NCBI GenBank assembly: GCA_023898725.1
Contig: CP060236.1
Coordinates: forward strand, 810,501-874,500
Direction: 5' to 3'
DNA: 64,000 nt
Source: Alphaproteobacteria bacterium
GTDB lineage: Bacteria > Pseudomonadota > Alphaproteobacteria > JAUHZC01
Shown here: piece after piece, positions 1-8,863 of the stretch
Layout of the letters: the number at the start of each line of letters is the position of its first letter
Numbering within the stretch: position 1 is the first letter of the stretch
Notes under the pieces: generated by a model
What the model saw: the letters and a program-made list of their open reading frames with translations, nothing else
Databases searched by the model: none
What the model was told of the DNA's origin: nothing
Position numbers and translations under genes: made by a program

Positions 1-399
1 ATTGGCTTGTGTGTGCGCAAAGACATCTGGATGCCAGAGTTGAAACGTTGCTCCCCGACCTACAAAGGCCACATGCGTATCAAGTCCCGCGTGCTCGATG
101 AGCTCCTGCGGGAGAGTGATGCGCCCATCACTGTCTATTGGTAATTGATGGGCGTCTGCAAAAATCGCGGACGCCATGTCTTCTTGTGAATCTGAGAATA
201 AATCCATGGAATCAATACTTTGGCTCATGCGCTCCATACGTGACATGGTGCAGCCCTCAATAGACGCGTGCTTGTATGAACGAAAGAGAATTAATCCTTG
301 AAAACTTTCCGCTGAAAGAGTTGCGCGAAACTGGGCCGGAACGGAAATACGCGCTTTTTTGTCGAGCTTATTGACGTATGTGGAAAGAAAAAGAGCCAT
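1..399 (-). CDS. mraZ: MraZ, transcriptional regulator of the division/cell-wall cluster (3' end outside window)
   Basis: The reverse strand reads from an ATG at 399 into 133 codons with no stop, so the C-terminus lies outside the window. The protein begins MALFLSTYVNKLDKKARISV and holds the two AbrB-like swapped-hairpin repeats typical of MraZ: KLDKKARISVPAQFR near residues 11-25 and DSDGRITLPQELIEHAGL near residues 90-107. Each carries the conserved R-I-x-(V/L)-P signature. MraZ is a ring-forming DNA-binding protein that represses its own dcw operon (mraW/ftsL/ftsI and so on), so that operon probably continues off the left edge. The 10-bp-phased boxes upstream support the call. Confidence 0.93.
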   Translation of the reverse strand, partial: MALFLSTYVNKLDKKARISVPAQFRATLSAESFQGLILFRSYKHASIEGCTMSRMERMSQSIDSMDLFSDSQEDMASAIFADAHQLPIDSDGRITLPQELIEHAGLDTHVAFVGRGATFQLWHPDVFAHTQAN

Positions 400-419
400 T
401 TGTTTCGCAAGCGTTGAAG

Positions 420-428
420 TTATTCACA
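420..428 (+). promoter_or_regulatory. DnaA-box-like site
   Basis: TTATTCACA fits the relaxed DnaA-box consensus TTWTNCACA. It lies about 20 bp upstream of the mraZ start, where bound DnaA could affect transcription of the division cluster. One site alone could be chance. Confidence 0.35.
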
Positions 429-470
429 GTGAGTTTTTGAAGCACTTTAATGGTAATAAGTGCCTATTTA

Positions 471-505
471 TGGGATATCATGGGATAGTATGGGTGTCAA
501 CGGGA
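471..505 (+). promoter_or_regulatory. MraZ operator: four TGGGN-type boxes at 10-bp spacing
   Basis: TGGGA at 471, TGGGA at 481, TGGGT at 491 and CGGGA at 501 are each separated by exactly 5 bases; a weaker TGGAA follows at 511. Known MraZ operators are direct TGGGN repeats with 5-nt spacers upstream of mraZ. Here they lie 72-106 bp upstream of the mraZ start and read on the strand opposite to mraZ. Confidence 0.8.
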
Positions 506-533
506 AAACCTGGAATTTGGACTATGCACAGAC

Positions 534-542
534 TTATCCACA
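534..542 (+). promoter_or_regulatory. Perfect DnaA box
   Basis: TTATCCACA matches the strict DnaA 9-mer. It sits in the mraZ/GNAT divergent intergenic region, just beyond the MraZ boxes and before a 9-bp hairpin. A role in coupling division-gene expression to replication is inference. Confidence 0.45.
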
Positions 543-558
543 ACCCGATACTGCCACC

Positions 559-583
559 AAAACCCCTATAAAACAGGGGTTTT
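559..583. terminator. 9-bp hairpin with A/T flanks between mraZ and the GNAT gene
   Basis: AAAACCCCT, a 7-nt loop, then AGGGGTTTT form a perfect stem whose 3' arm ends in Ts, so it looks like an intrinsic terminator in either direction. Its position between two divergent genes is unusual. It may insulate transcription or be part of the promoter region. The remaining AT-rich sequence to 765 shows no clear promoter. Confidence 0.45.
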
Positions 584-765
584 GATAAAAATGTCACACA
601 CGTAACAATATTAATGCCATCCAAGTAATTAATAAGTATTAAAAATTGATTAAAATTTTATATAATCAACTATATACTGTTTAAAAACACCTAATAAACG
701 AATCTTTGATGCAGAAATGCGTAAATATCCATATTTAGGCCATATCTATACTAGAAAGGGAACGT

Positions 766-1218
766 ATGACATACACGCACCGTCCTCTTATTTTAACGGA
801 CAGGATCGTTCTAAAAGATCTTCTGTTGGACCTTGGTTATCCTCAAACAGAGGAATCTCTCACAACCATTATGCAAACATACACAAATGAGAGGGAGTAT
901 TACGCTTATGTAGCTATGAGTGAAGGCATTGTATGTGGAGTCATTGCATGGCACATGCGCCGGCTATTTGTTAATGCGCGTCTAAAAGTAAGCATTGAGG
1001 GTCTTGTTGTTAATCCTCGCATGCATAGGCGTGGTGTCGGTCAGTACCTTATGGGGATTGTAGAAGTTTTTGCCCGGAATGAGGGCGTTTGGGTGATTGA
1101 TTTGACCTCAGGAAGGTATCGCGCCTCCTCAGGCGCCCATGCATTTTATCAAAGTCTGGGGTATGACAACACGGGCATGGGGGAAAAGATTTATCTCCGT
1201 AAGATCATAAAGCAATAG
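766..1218 (+). CDS. GNAT-family N-acetyltransferase
   Basis: This 150-residue protein has the GNAT fold signature. Motif A contains the acetyl-CoA loop R-R-G-V-G-Q-Y-L near residues 88-95, preceded by the beta-4 segment IEGLVVNPRMH. A C-terminal A-x-x-F-Y-Q-S-L-G-Y segment (motif B) follows. The enzyme should transfer an acetyl group from acetyl-CoA to an amine, but the substrate cannot be read from sequence. AAAGGG lies about 8 bases before the ATG. It stands alone, divergent from mraZ and convergent with the alternative oxidase gene. Confidence 0.85.
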   Translation: MTYTHRPLILTDRIVLKDLLLDLGYPQTEESLTTIMQTYTNEREYYAYVAMSEGIVCGVIAWHMRRLFVNARLKVSIEGLVVNPRMHRRGVGQYLMGIVEVFARNEGVWVIDLTSGRYRASSGAHAFYQSLGYDNTGMGEKIYLRKIIKQ

Positions 1219-1258
1219 GCCATTGGTCTGTTGCTGCCCTGATAGTACTACCCTGGTG

Positions 1259-1897
1259 CTATGAGTGCTCTTTAGCTGTCAGCTGATTAGCAAAAGAATG
1301 GTTTACATCTCGGTGATTTTCTTCATCCGCACGCACAGCCAAAACCAGCTCACGCAGACGCGCCCCTTTGGGTAATCCCCAGTACGCGACAGCAATAGCA
1401 GGAGCAAGGGTGTTTGGAATTTGCCCACTATCTATTTCATGGAGATACTGTGTGTATGAAATAACAGCTTCTTCTTCAAGGTAGCCAACAATGCGGTGTG
1501 CTGTGCGCTCGGAGACAATATACAGGATGAAGTATGCTGTAAAAAAGAAAAATTGGACAAGGATGATCAAAAGGCGCTCAAACCAGGAAGGTTGAGCAAT
1601 CTCAATGAATGTCATCAGATGCATGCGTTCATTTTCTGCTTCACTTAGTAAGATTTTAATCCAGCCGTTGTCATCGGCACACCGTCGTAAACTTTTGAGG
1701 TGTTGAAACATTCCCCCCACCATGCCTGGAACGGCTGCGACTGTTTCAAGAACAACAGCCCTATGACCGTAACGTTTTTTAAAAAATGTGTCTGCACAAA
1801 AACGCAACATTTGCACAACCCAATACGCAAAAGAATCGCAGAAGCCCTGGCGCGGGTGGGAGGATTTCTGTTTCTTTGTGGGAAGAGATTTTTTCAT
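1259..1897 (-). CDS. aox: Alternative oxidase (cyanide-insensitive ubiquinol oxidase)
   Basis: The 212 residues carry the complete AOX di-iron signature: LETVAAVPGMVGGM (Glu51), AENERMHLMTF (Glu90 and His93), LEEEAVISYTQ (Glu142) and ADEENHRDVNH (Glu192 and His195). Hydrophobic helices between the second and third motifs fit a monotopic membrane protein. AOX passes electrons from ubiquinol straight to oxygen without proton pumping, bypassing complexes III and IV. AOX is common in mitochondria and known from a minority of alphaproteobacteria such as Novosphingobium. GAGGT precedes the ATG. It is shorter than plant AOX because it lacks the N-terminal regulatory extension. Confidence 0.93.
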   Translation of the reverse strand: MKKSLPTKKQKSSHPRQGFCDSFAYWVVQMLRFCADTFFKKRYGHRAVVLETVAAVPGMVGGMFQHLKSLRRCADDNGWIKILLSEAENERMHLMTFIEIAQPSWFERLLIILVQFFFFTAYFILYIVSERTAHRIVGYLEEEAVISYTQYLHEIDSGQIPNTLAPAIAVAYWGLPKGARLRELVLAVRADEENHRDVNHSFANQLTAKEHS

Positions 1898-2141
1898 TTT
1901 TTACCTCAACTTTGCGAAATGACCTATCTACTCTATGAATAAGGATAGAAATTAACGCAGATAAACACAAGAAAATAGTCAACCATGTGTTGGATTCTGC
2001 TGTTTTGTGCAGGCAGGCGTATGATTTAAAGATTATAAAAAAAATAATTTAACAAATAAATAAAAACAAATAAGTATCACTTGTCTCTTCAAAAAAATCT
2101 TTTTCCTGTTAGTCTGCAGGAAATTCGAAAGAATACGATCT

Positions 2142-3410
2142 ATGACTAAACGGTTAACTTTTTCTACATTTACAGCCTGGCTCAGCCTAAGTCTTTTTTT
2201 TCTGTATGTTTATGTGTTGCGCGTCAGTTCAGGCATGATGTTTGTTCAGCTGCGTTCAGAGTTTTGTATGACAGCAGGACAGTTCGGTATTTTTGGGGCC
2301 TGTTATTTTTATGCATACGCTCTTGCGCAGGTTCCTATGGGAGTTCTATTGGATCGCTTAGGTATTCGCTGGGTGGTTCTTTTTTCACTGATTCTGACTC
2401 TTATGTCGACGATTATTTTTGCCTATGCCGATACACTCTGGTTGGTTTACGGCAGCCGCGCGTTATTGGGTCTTGGATCGGCAGCCGTGTTGATGTCGTG
2501 CCTCAAGTATGTTTCTGATACGATGCCTGAAAAGTACTTGGGAACATTCATGGGGTTGAGTTTAGGTGTTGGGGTCATGGGTGCTTTGGGAGCAGGGAGT
2601 AATATTCCGGATTTTTTAGAGCTGTACTCATGGCGTTCTGTGCTTATGATGGTGGCATATGGAGGAATCCCTCTGTTTGCTTTGCTCATGATAGTCATTC
2701 CAGCCAAGAAATCCCCACACGGGGGAACCCCAACCGAACCTTTTAATCTGCGGGCGATTATTAGTGTTGTGTGGGCAGTCATTACGCATCGCCACATTAT
2801 GCTATATGGTTTTTTGTCAATTGGGGTTTACACACCTTTGGCTGTTTTGGCAGATTTGTGGGGCCCTGCTTATTTCACGATCAAGTTCGATTGGACGGCT
2901 GATCAAGCAGCTAAAGCAGCGACACGCATGTATGCAGGGCTCATGCTTGGCAGCATCGTTTTACCCTGGATTAGTCGCATACTTCATGACTATAACAGGG
3001 TGATTCAGTTTTCTACATTTGGGATTTTCTTTTTGATGATAAGTATCCTGTACATCCCGAATATTTCAGCCATTACTTTTGCTGCAGGACTTGTTGGTAT
3101 TGGCATACTGTGTGGTGCGGAAATGCTTTGTTTTACAGGAGCCACGCACTATACAACTGGGAAAACTTCAGGAACAACCATTGGGATTGTGAATACGTTT
3201 AATATGCTGGGTGGAGCCATATTGAGCCAACTGATAGGAAAAATTCTTGACTGTAGTTGGGGTGGAGGGATGATTGGCAATATACGCGTCTATACAGTCG
3301 CGGACTATACAACAGCACTTGTTGTAATCATTTGTGCAGTTGCTGGGTGTGCAGTGGGGACCTTCTTTTTGCAGAAACCCGGGGCCCCTGGAGCTGACTG
3401 TGTGAGGTGA
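2142..3410 (+). CDS. MFS transporter, tandem copy 1
   Basis: This 422-residue protein has about 12 hydrophobic helices. It has the MFS motif-A loop between TM2 and TM3 (GVLLDRLGIRW, about residues 67-77) and the downstream SRALLGLGSAAVLMSCLKY segment. It is clearly paralogous to the next gene, which repeats FFLYxYxxRVSxGxMFxQLR and the same loop, and to the gene at 24553. The family resembles the ProP/organic-anion-type MFS carriers expanded in intracellular bacteria, but the substrate is unknown. It overlaps the GTG of the next gene by 4 bases, so the two are co-transcribed. Confidence 0.88.
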   Translation: MTKRLTFSTFTAWLSLSLFFLYVYVLRVSSGMMFVQLRSEFCMTAGQFGIFGACYFYAYALAQVPMGVLLDRLGIRWVVLFSLILTLMSTIIFAYADTLWLVYGSRALLGLGSAAVLMSCLKYVSDTMPEKYLGTFMGLSLGVGVMGALGAGSNIPDFLELYSWRSVLMMVAYGGIPLFALLMIVIPAKKSPHGGTPTEPFNLRAIISVVWAVITHRHIMLYGFLSIGVYTPLAVLADLWGPAYFTIKFDWTADQAAKAATRMYAGLMLGSIVLPWISRILHDYNRVIQFSTFGIFFLMISILYIPNISAITFAAGLVGIGILCGAEMLCFTGATHYTTGKTSGTTIGIVNTFNMLGGAILSQLIGKILDCSWGGGMIGNIRVYTVADYTTALVVIICAVAGCAVGTFFLQKPGAPGADCVR

Positions 3411-4774
3411 ACAGGGAAGAAGCCGACAGCAGAAAAAAATCCATAATGAAGAAGCTCGTGCGTGCAGTTGACGGCACTGCTATTTTAGTTTGTAATTACA
3501 CTCGGTGTTCGTTGATAATTTTTGTGCAAAAAAAACACTTTTTTCCAGTATTAGCTGCCTGGATCAGTCTCAATCTTTTTTTTCTTTACATGTACGCTAT
3601 TCGTGTGAGTACGGGTGCTATGTTTGCTCAACTGCGAACAGAATTTTCCATGACAGGTGAGCAGTTTGGGCTATTTGGATCATGTTATTTATACGCGTAC
3701 TCCCTTGCCCAAATCCCTATGGGGATTTTATTGGATAGATTTGGGGTGCGTACAATTAGTCTTTTTTCTGTTTTTTTAACGCTTCTGGCGGTCTTTTCTC
3801 TGGCAAATGTCACGTCGCTAAATTTGGCCTATGTGAGTCGATCACTTTTGGGATTGGGTTCTGCCGCAGTAATGATGTCATGTTTGAAGTTCACATCAGA
3901 TCAGTTACCGATACATCTGCGTGGTATTTTTATGGGAGCGGGCTTGAGTGTCGGTGTTGTGGGTGCGTTGAGTGCGGGAATGGGAGTTCCTGAGCTTCTC
4001 AAGGTTATGAGCTGGCGTGTGGTGCTTAATAATAGCTTGTTGATAGGTGCTCCGATTGCCTTTCTTTTGCTTACATTTGTTCCTAAAAATCTCTCTAATC
4101 AAGAGGAAAAGAAAGCAAATACCCCTGTTTTTTCTGGTGTTGGCCGACATTTGAAAGGTGTACTGACTAATCCGTCAATTATTCTGTATGGATGCATGTC
4201 TATTGGCGTATATACACCGTTGGCAACAATTGCTGACTTGTGGGGGACGGCCTTTTTATCGGCAAAATATGGATGGGATAACGCACTTGCTTCGCAAACA
4301 ATTGTACAAATGTATGTGGGTTTGATCTTGGGTGCTGTTTTGCTTCCCTGTGTGAATCGGTACATTAATAATATTAATGCGATGCTACGGATGGCTATCC
4401 TTGGAATATTGATACTATTTTGTGTAATTTTGTATATTCCTGGTTTGAGCATTGGGTTCTTGGTTGGGTTCTTGGTAACAATTGGTATGTTATGCGGTGC
4501 AGAAATGATGTGTTTTAATGGTGCTTCCCAGTATGCTACACCCCAAACATCAGGGTTAATCATTGGCATAGTGAACACATTTAATATGCTGGGCAGTGGT
4601 CTTTTGAATCAAACTATTGGAAAAATGCTTGACATGAATTGGGATGGAACAATGGACAATGGATTGCGTGTGTACAGTGCTGAAAATTACACAGTTGCTT
4701 TATCGGTTTTGGTTGCCACTTCTGCGCTGTGCTTTATGATTTCCTTTTTCTTGAAAAGCCCTTCTAAAAAATAG
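3407..4774 (+). CDS. MFS transporter, tandem copy 2
   Basis: This 12-TM MFS protein is a tandem paralogue of the preceding carrier, with the same loop (GILLDRFGVRTI) and the same SRSLLGLGSAAVMMSCLKF segment. The open frame starts at a GTG overlapping the upstream stop (GTGA). Its first 39 residues have no counterpart in copy 1, so the true start may be the ATG at 3446 or the GTG at 3524 (VQKKHFFPVLAAW), which aligns with the start of copy 1. The C-terminus is complete. The two carriers probably have related but distinct substrates. Confidence 0.87.
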   Translation: MNREEADSRKKSIMKKLVRAVDGTAILVCNYTRCSLIIFVQKKHFFPVLAAWISLNLFFLYMYAIRVSTGAMFAQLRTEFSMTGEQFGLFGSCYLYAYSLAQIPMGILLDRFGVRTISLFSVFLTLLAVFSLANVTSLNLAYVSRSLLGLGSAAVMMSCLKFTSDQLPIHLRGIFMGAGLSVGVVGALSAGMGVPELLKVMSWRVVLNNSLLIGAPIAFLLLTFVPKNLSNQEEKKANTPVFSGVGRHLKGVLTNPSIILYGCMSIGVYTPLATIADLWGTAFLSAKYGWDNALASQTIVQMYVGLILGAVLLPCVNRYINNINAMLRMAILGILILFCVILYIPGLSIGFLVGFLVTIGMLCGAEMMCFNGASQYATPQTSGLIIGIVNTFNMLGSGLLNQTIGKMLDMNWDGTMDNGLRVYSAENYTVALSVLVATSALCFMISFFLKSPSKK

Positions 4775-4893
4775 CTTCCGCCTCCCCGATGCCGGAGTCG
4801 CACCAGGAAAAACCTTGACCGTGCAGGATAATTTTCATAACTTTATACCCGAAGCTCTCTTTCTTATAGGCGATTAGGCTATCCCCGAAGTTT

Positions 4894-5385
4894 TTAAGCA
4901 TTTATGAATTTACCTTCATACCTTATAATATCATGCTTGATGGCTGATCCCCACCGATAACCCTGTGTTCTATCAGACATATTGTGGGATGCGCGTACCA
5001 CGCGGTGACAGGGAATGAAATAACTAATGGGATTGCATCCAAGCGCAGTGCCTACGGCACGTACGGCTGTGGGCTTTCCAATGGCTTCTGCAAGCTGTCC
5101 ATATGTTGTAACGGTTCCTCTTGGTACATTTTTCACTGCAGACCACACCTTTTTTTGAAACGGTGTTCCAGCAGCCGCAAGGAGCATTTTTTTGATGTCA
5201 CTGAGGGAACAGTTCTTTGGTGTGGGCGAATCTGTCCTATGTGTCTGTTTATGAAAAGCCCTAATAACACCACTGTACTCGCCAAATCCTGCGAAAATAA
5301 TATGTCCGTCGCGAGTATAAATAGTGTGAAGGGGGGACTGCGTTTCTGGCACTGTGTTTGTTGTAATAAAGTAGTTTTCTGTCAT
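4894..5385 (-). CDS. ogt: Methylated-DNA--[protein]-cysteine S-methyltransferase
   Basis: A suicide repair enzyme that removes alkyl groups from O6-methylguanine. The active-site motif I-P-C-H-R-V-V is present, followed by a GYRWG segment, and the wing/helix-turn-helix PRGTVTTYGQLAEAIGKPTAVRAVGTALGCNP precedes it in two contiguous stretches. The start chosen is the ATG at 5385 (MTENYF), which has AAGAGGA about 7 bases upstream. The longer frame to 5439 would overlap asnB. It lies 25 bp downstream of asnB on the same strand and is probably co-transcribed. No Ada N-terminal domain is present. Confidence 0.93.
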   Translation of the reverse strand: MTENYFITTNTVPETQSPLHTIYTRDGHIIFAGFGEYSGVIRAFHKQTHRTDSPTPKNCSLSDIKKMLLAAAGTPFQKKVWSAVKNVPRGTVTTYGQLAEAIGKPTAVRAVGTALGCNPISYFIPCHRVVRASHNMSDRTQGYRWGSAIKHDIIRYEGKFINA

Positions 5386-5410
5386 CGTACAAATCCTCTT
5401 AGGGGGGCAA

Positions 5411-7288
5411 TCAGTGGTGGCTTTTATGCCAAGAAACAAAACTCAGTATATTCCAAAGGCGGTAGGGATTATTTACAGCACCAGAAACATGCTGGTCGAA
5501 AGTATTCATGAGTCTATCATGGTGAAAATATAACTTTGCCGTATCACTCGTGAGTAAATCCCGACTCCATGCGTGAAGGTCATTTTTCAACCATTCTCCC
5601 ATTGGCACACCAAATCCCATTTTAGGTCGCTCAATCAAATGCTTGGGTATATAGTGCGCAAGAATATCCCGCAAAATTCTTTTACTTCCCCCAGCCTGGC
5701 GCTTATAAGTCTGAGGTAATGTCCACGCGTACTCTACCAGTCGATGATCCAGAAGAGGAATGCGTGACTCTAAAGAAACAGCCATACTCGCGCGATCAAC
5801 TTTGGTTAAGATATCACCAGGCAAGTACTGTAGCGTATCGGCTATCATAAAACTAGGAATAAGATCGTTGTGTTGCTTTTGTTCATACATAGAATGATAG
5901 GAAGATATCCACTCAGGAGATAGAATTTCCCCCACCACCCATTGTTGGACTAAATGAAGCGGCAGATGTGATGGGGAGCTTCGCAAGATAAATCCCAGGC
6001 GGTTGAGTCTGGTGGCGTAAGATTTCCCCAACCATGTGGGAATAAGTGCTGTTGGTATTTTTTCAAGAAACCACCCCACAGCCTTTGGAAAGGACAGAAT
6101 TTTCATATATCCAGCGATACGCTGAGCGTAGTCATAGCGGGAGTATCCACCAAAAATTTCGTCACCACCATCCCCAGAAAGTGTCACCGTGACCTGAGTT
6201 TTGGCGAGCTTTGAAACCAGAAATGTGGGGATTGCGGATGAGTCTGAGAAAGGCTCACCATACATGCCGGGAAGGTCAGGAATTATATTGCGCGCATCCA
6301 TGGATGTTACATAATGTTCGTGGTGATCTGTTCCTAAATGACGCGCAACATCGCGGGCGAAAATTGCTTCGTTGAATCCCTGTTCTTCAAATCCAATCGT
6401 GAAAGTTTTTACAGGGCTTGCAGAATACTCCTGCAAAATAGCCGTAACCAGTGAGGAGTCAATGCCCCCTGAAAGCAATGATCCTAATGGTACATCTGAC
6501 ATCATGCGCCCCCGGACAGCATTTTTGAGAAGTTTGTGTACCTGATTTTTTGCCTGGCTATAGGGTATGGATCCATCTGGCTCTTTATTTGCAAGGGCAT
6601 GAAAATCCCAATAGGATCCACATGTAGGTTCCTTTCCTAAAGAATAGGTAAGAATTTCCCCTGGATTAAGCTTGAAGACGCCTGTGTAAATACTGAGTGG
6701 TTCTGGTACGTAACCAAGTGTGAGATAGGCATTCAGTGCTTGGGGATTAATGGTTGTTTCGTAAAGGCCTGTACGCATGAGTGCGCTGATCTCAGAAGAA
6801 AAACCAAACATGCCATCACGGTAGGCCCAATAGAGAGGCTTGACACCCAAGCGATCACGCACACATGCCAGTGTTCGTGTGTGGGTATCCCACAACGCAA
6901 AGGCAAACTCACCCACAAGCCGTTTGGTTGCTTCAACCACTCCCCATTGGACGCACGCTTGTACGATTACTTCTGTATCTGAGTGACCGCGGAAGGTATG
7001 CCCTTTTTTGCTAAGCTCCATACGGAGCTCATTAGCGATGTACATTTCTCCGTTATAGCAGAGGATATAGCGTCCACACTGAGAAGCCATTGGTTGGTTT
7101 CCGGCAGGACTAAGGTCGACGATTGCTAGGCGCCTGTGGCATAATCCTCCTTGGAGATTTTCATCAAGCCATGTGTCATGACTATCGGGTCCTCGGTGAA
7201 GTAAGGTCTCTGACATGATTCCCAGGGCATCCTTGAGGCGGTTGGGTGTCAGTTTATGGGGTGCAAAAACACCGGCAATGCCACACAT
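5411..7288 (-). CDS. asnB: Asparagine synthetase (glutamine-hydrolysing)
   Basis: The 625-residue protein begins M-C-G-I-A-G-V-F; Cys2 is the nucleophile of the class II glutamine amidotransferase domain, so the start is the ATG at 7288. N-terminal motifs include HRGPDS and CHRRLAIVDLSPAGNQPM. The synthetase domain carries the ATP-binding LLSGGIDSSLV and later LSGDGGDEIFGGY. It makes asparagine from aspartate and glutamine. It is directly adjacent to a GT4 glycosyltransferase, an arrangement frequent in surface-polysaccharide loci where AsnB-like enzymes amidate sugar acids, so the true substrate could be a sugar carboxylate. Confidence 0.92.
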   Translation of the reverse strand: MCGIAGVFAPHKLTPNRLKDALGIMSETLLHRGPDSHDTWLDENLQGGLCHRRLAIVDLSPAGNQPMASQCGRYILCYNGEMYIANELRMELSKKGHTFRGHSDTEVIVQACVQWGVVEATKRLVGEFAFALWDTHTRTLACVRDRLGVKPLYWAYRDGMFGFSSEISALMRTGLYETTINPQALNAYLTLGYVPEPLSIYTGVFKLNPGEILTYSLGKEPTCGSYWDFHALANKEPDGSIPYSQAKNQVHKLLKNAVRGRMMSDVPLGSLLSGGIDSSLVTAILQEYSASPVKTFTIGFEEQGFNEAIFARDVARHLGTDHHEHYVTSMDARNIIPDLPGMYGEPFSDSSAIPTFLVSKLAKTQVTVTLSGDGGDEIFGGYSRYDYAQRIAGYMKILSFPKAVGWFLEKIPTALIPTWLGKSYATRLNRLGFILRSSPSHLPLHLVQQWVVGEILSPEWISSYHSMYEQKQHNDLIPSFMIADTLQYLPGDILTKVDRASMAVSLESRIPLLDHRLVEYAWTLPQTYKRQAGGSKRILRDILAHYIPKHLIERPKMGFGVPMGEWLKNDLHAWSRDLLTSDTAKLYFHHDRLMNTFDQHVSGAVNNPYRLWNILSFVSWHKSHH

Positions 7289-7299
7289 CAAAAAAATCC

Positions 7300-8415
7300 T
7301 TAACTTCTGAGTATTTGTTGTAACACATGCTCTGTGCGTTTCACCAGTCGTTCACATGTAAAATTATCAGTAATATGATTACGGCATTGGTTTCGTATGT
7401 TTTCTTTATCACCCTGTATGCGCTTTACAAGAAGGGTGATCGCGTTGACAACACTAAGTGTGGTGGAAGGGTTAAACGTTTCTCCATGCGCACCAATAAT
7501 TGCAGAAGCGTCTCCTACTTGTGCGCTTGCGCAGGGAACTCCGCATGCCATTGCTTCACACAGTGTGTTGGGAAACCCTTCTGCAACCGAAGTGAGGACA
7601 TGTATATCAAGAGAGCGATAGATAGCAACAGGATTTGTGATGTGCGGATAAAAGTGGAATACGGAAGATAGCCCCTGGGACTCAACCATTTTCTCCAATT
7701 TTTCTTTGTAGTCTTTGTCACCTGACCCCACGAGCACAAAACGCACAGTTGAGTTTGCACGTGATACGTGAGCGGCAGCTGCAATGAAACGCTCAATGTT
7801 TTTGATTCGTTGAACACGTGTCACCATTCCTATAAGAATATTTTCGTGAGAAATTCCCAAGCTTTGCCGGAACTGACTATGTCCCGGGCAAAAAAAATCT
7901 GTATCAATGCCATTGGGAATAATCTCTTGCGGCGCTCTGTATCCCCGTGTGTGCAGATTCTTTTGTCCTGTGTGTGAGTTGACAATAATGCGATGAGGAA
8001 CCTGCGATAAAAGACGCTCAAGACTTGCAATGGTTCGTGTTTTTAGGCTATAGCCACCCCAGGTTGCCAAAGAATCACGGATTCCCCATACCAACTTATG
8101 CTTCGGAATGAATGGTTTCAGCGCCGCCATGAGCACATTGCTCAAGGGGAGGTAGCTATGAATAATGTGAGGTCTTAGTCTGTAGAAGAGGCTGACTAAT
8201 GAGGGGATACCAAAGGCCATCTCTCTTCCCCCATGGATGCTTAGGGAGTGATAGTGCAGACCACTTTCACACGCCAGGGGGTTTTCTTTATCAAGAGGTT
8301 TTAGGCTGACGATATGAATATCGTGCTTGCGTTGGCGCAGTCCTTTAGCAAGATTGATGAGTTGGCGCTCTGCTCCTCCACAGGCCAAGCTACCAATAAC
8401 AAAACATATCCGCAT
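7300..8415 (-). CDS. Glycosyltransferase, GT4 family
   Basis: The 371 residues have a GT-B fold. The N-terminal acceptor domain starts MRICFVIGSLACGGAERQLI. The donor domain holds IPNGIDTDFF, IGMVTRVQRIKNIERFI and the E-x7-E signature in EGFPNTLCEAMACGVP. It transfers a nucleotide-activated sugar onto a glycan or lipid acceptor. The family is clear but donor and acceptor are not. It lies 11 bp upstream of asnB in the same direction, which suggests a small polysaccharide-modifying operon. Confidence 0.9.
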   Translation of the reverse strand: MRICFVIGSLACGGAERQLINLAKGLRQRKHDIHIVSLKPLDKENPLACESGLHYHSLSIHGGREMAFGIPSLVSLFYRLRPHIIHSYLPLSNVLMAALKPFIPKHKLVWGIRDSLATWGGYSLKTRTIASLERLLSQVPHRIIVNSHTGQKNLHTRGYRAPQEIIPNGIDTDFFCPGHSQFRQSLGISHENILIGMVTRVQRIKNIERFIAAAAHVSRANSTVRFVLVGSGDKDYKEKLEKMVESQGLSSVFHFYPHITNPVAIYRSLDIHVLTSVAEGFPNTLCEAMACGVPCASAQVGDASAIIGAHGETFNPSTTLSVVNAITLLVKRIQGDKENIRNQCRNHITDNFTCERLVKRTEHVLQQILRS

Positions 8416-8480
8416 AACTACACTGCTTCAATCGTAGATACACCATACGCATCTTTGGAGTAAATCGCAATAATGCCTAT

Positions 8481-8561
8481 TTAAACGAAGAAAGACGCCC
8501 CTGAAGCAAACGCAAGACATAAAGCGCCAACAAGCAGGCGAATAACTTCGGCTAAATACAT
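8481..8561 (-). CDS. Possible 26-residue hydrophobic small protein
   Basis: On the reverse strand an ATG at 8561 preceded by AAAGGAAACGAAG opens 26 codons ending in TAA at 8481. The peptide (MYLAEVIRLLVGALCLAFAS followed by GASFFV) is almost entirely one hydrophobic helix. It sits 65 bp upstream of the glycosyltransferase. It could be a small membrane protein or a leader peptide. No family is recognised, and the main support is the good ribosome-binding site. The rest of 8562-8863 shows only AT-rich sequence. Confidence 0.35.
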   Translation of the reverse strand: MYLAEVIRLLVGALCLAFASGASFFV

Positions 8562-8863
8562 TCTTCGTTTCCTTTTTCTATAATCTATTCATATCCCGAA
8601 ATTATTAGCAAAACCTTAAAAACAATCCCAATATCCCTTTAATTACAGAATTTTTCAAAACATATTCAATGCGATCAAAAAACTACGTTGTTTCGCTCCA
8701 CATGCCCCACAATGCTGGTATAAAAAAGAAGTGTAGATACGCAATACAATTGCGCAGATACTGTGGTGAAAAACACGGATACTGTGTATTTTTTGTGTAT
8801 AAAAAACTATTGTTTATTTACTTCAATTACGTATTATTCTAATATGTGATAATAAATATAAAA

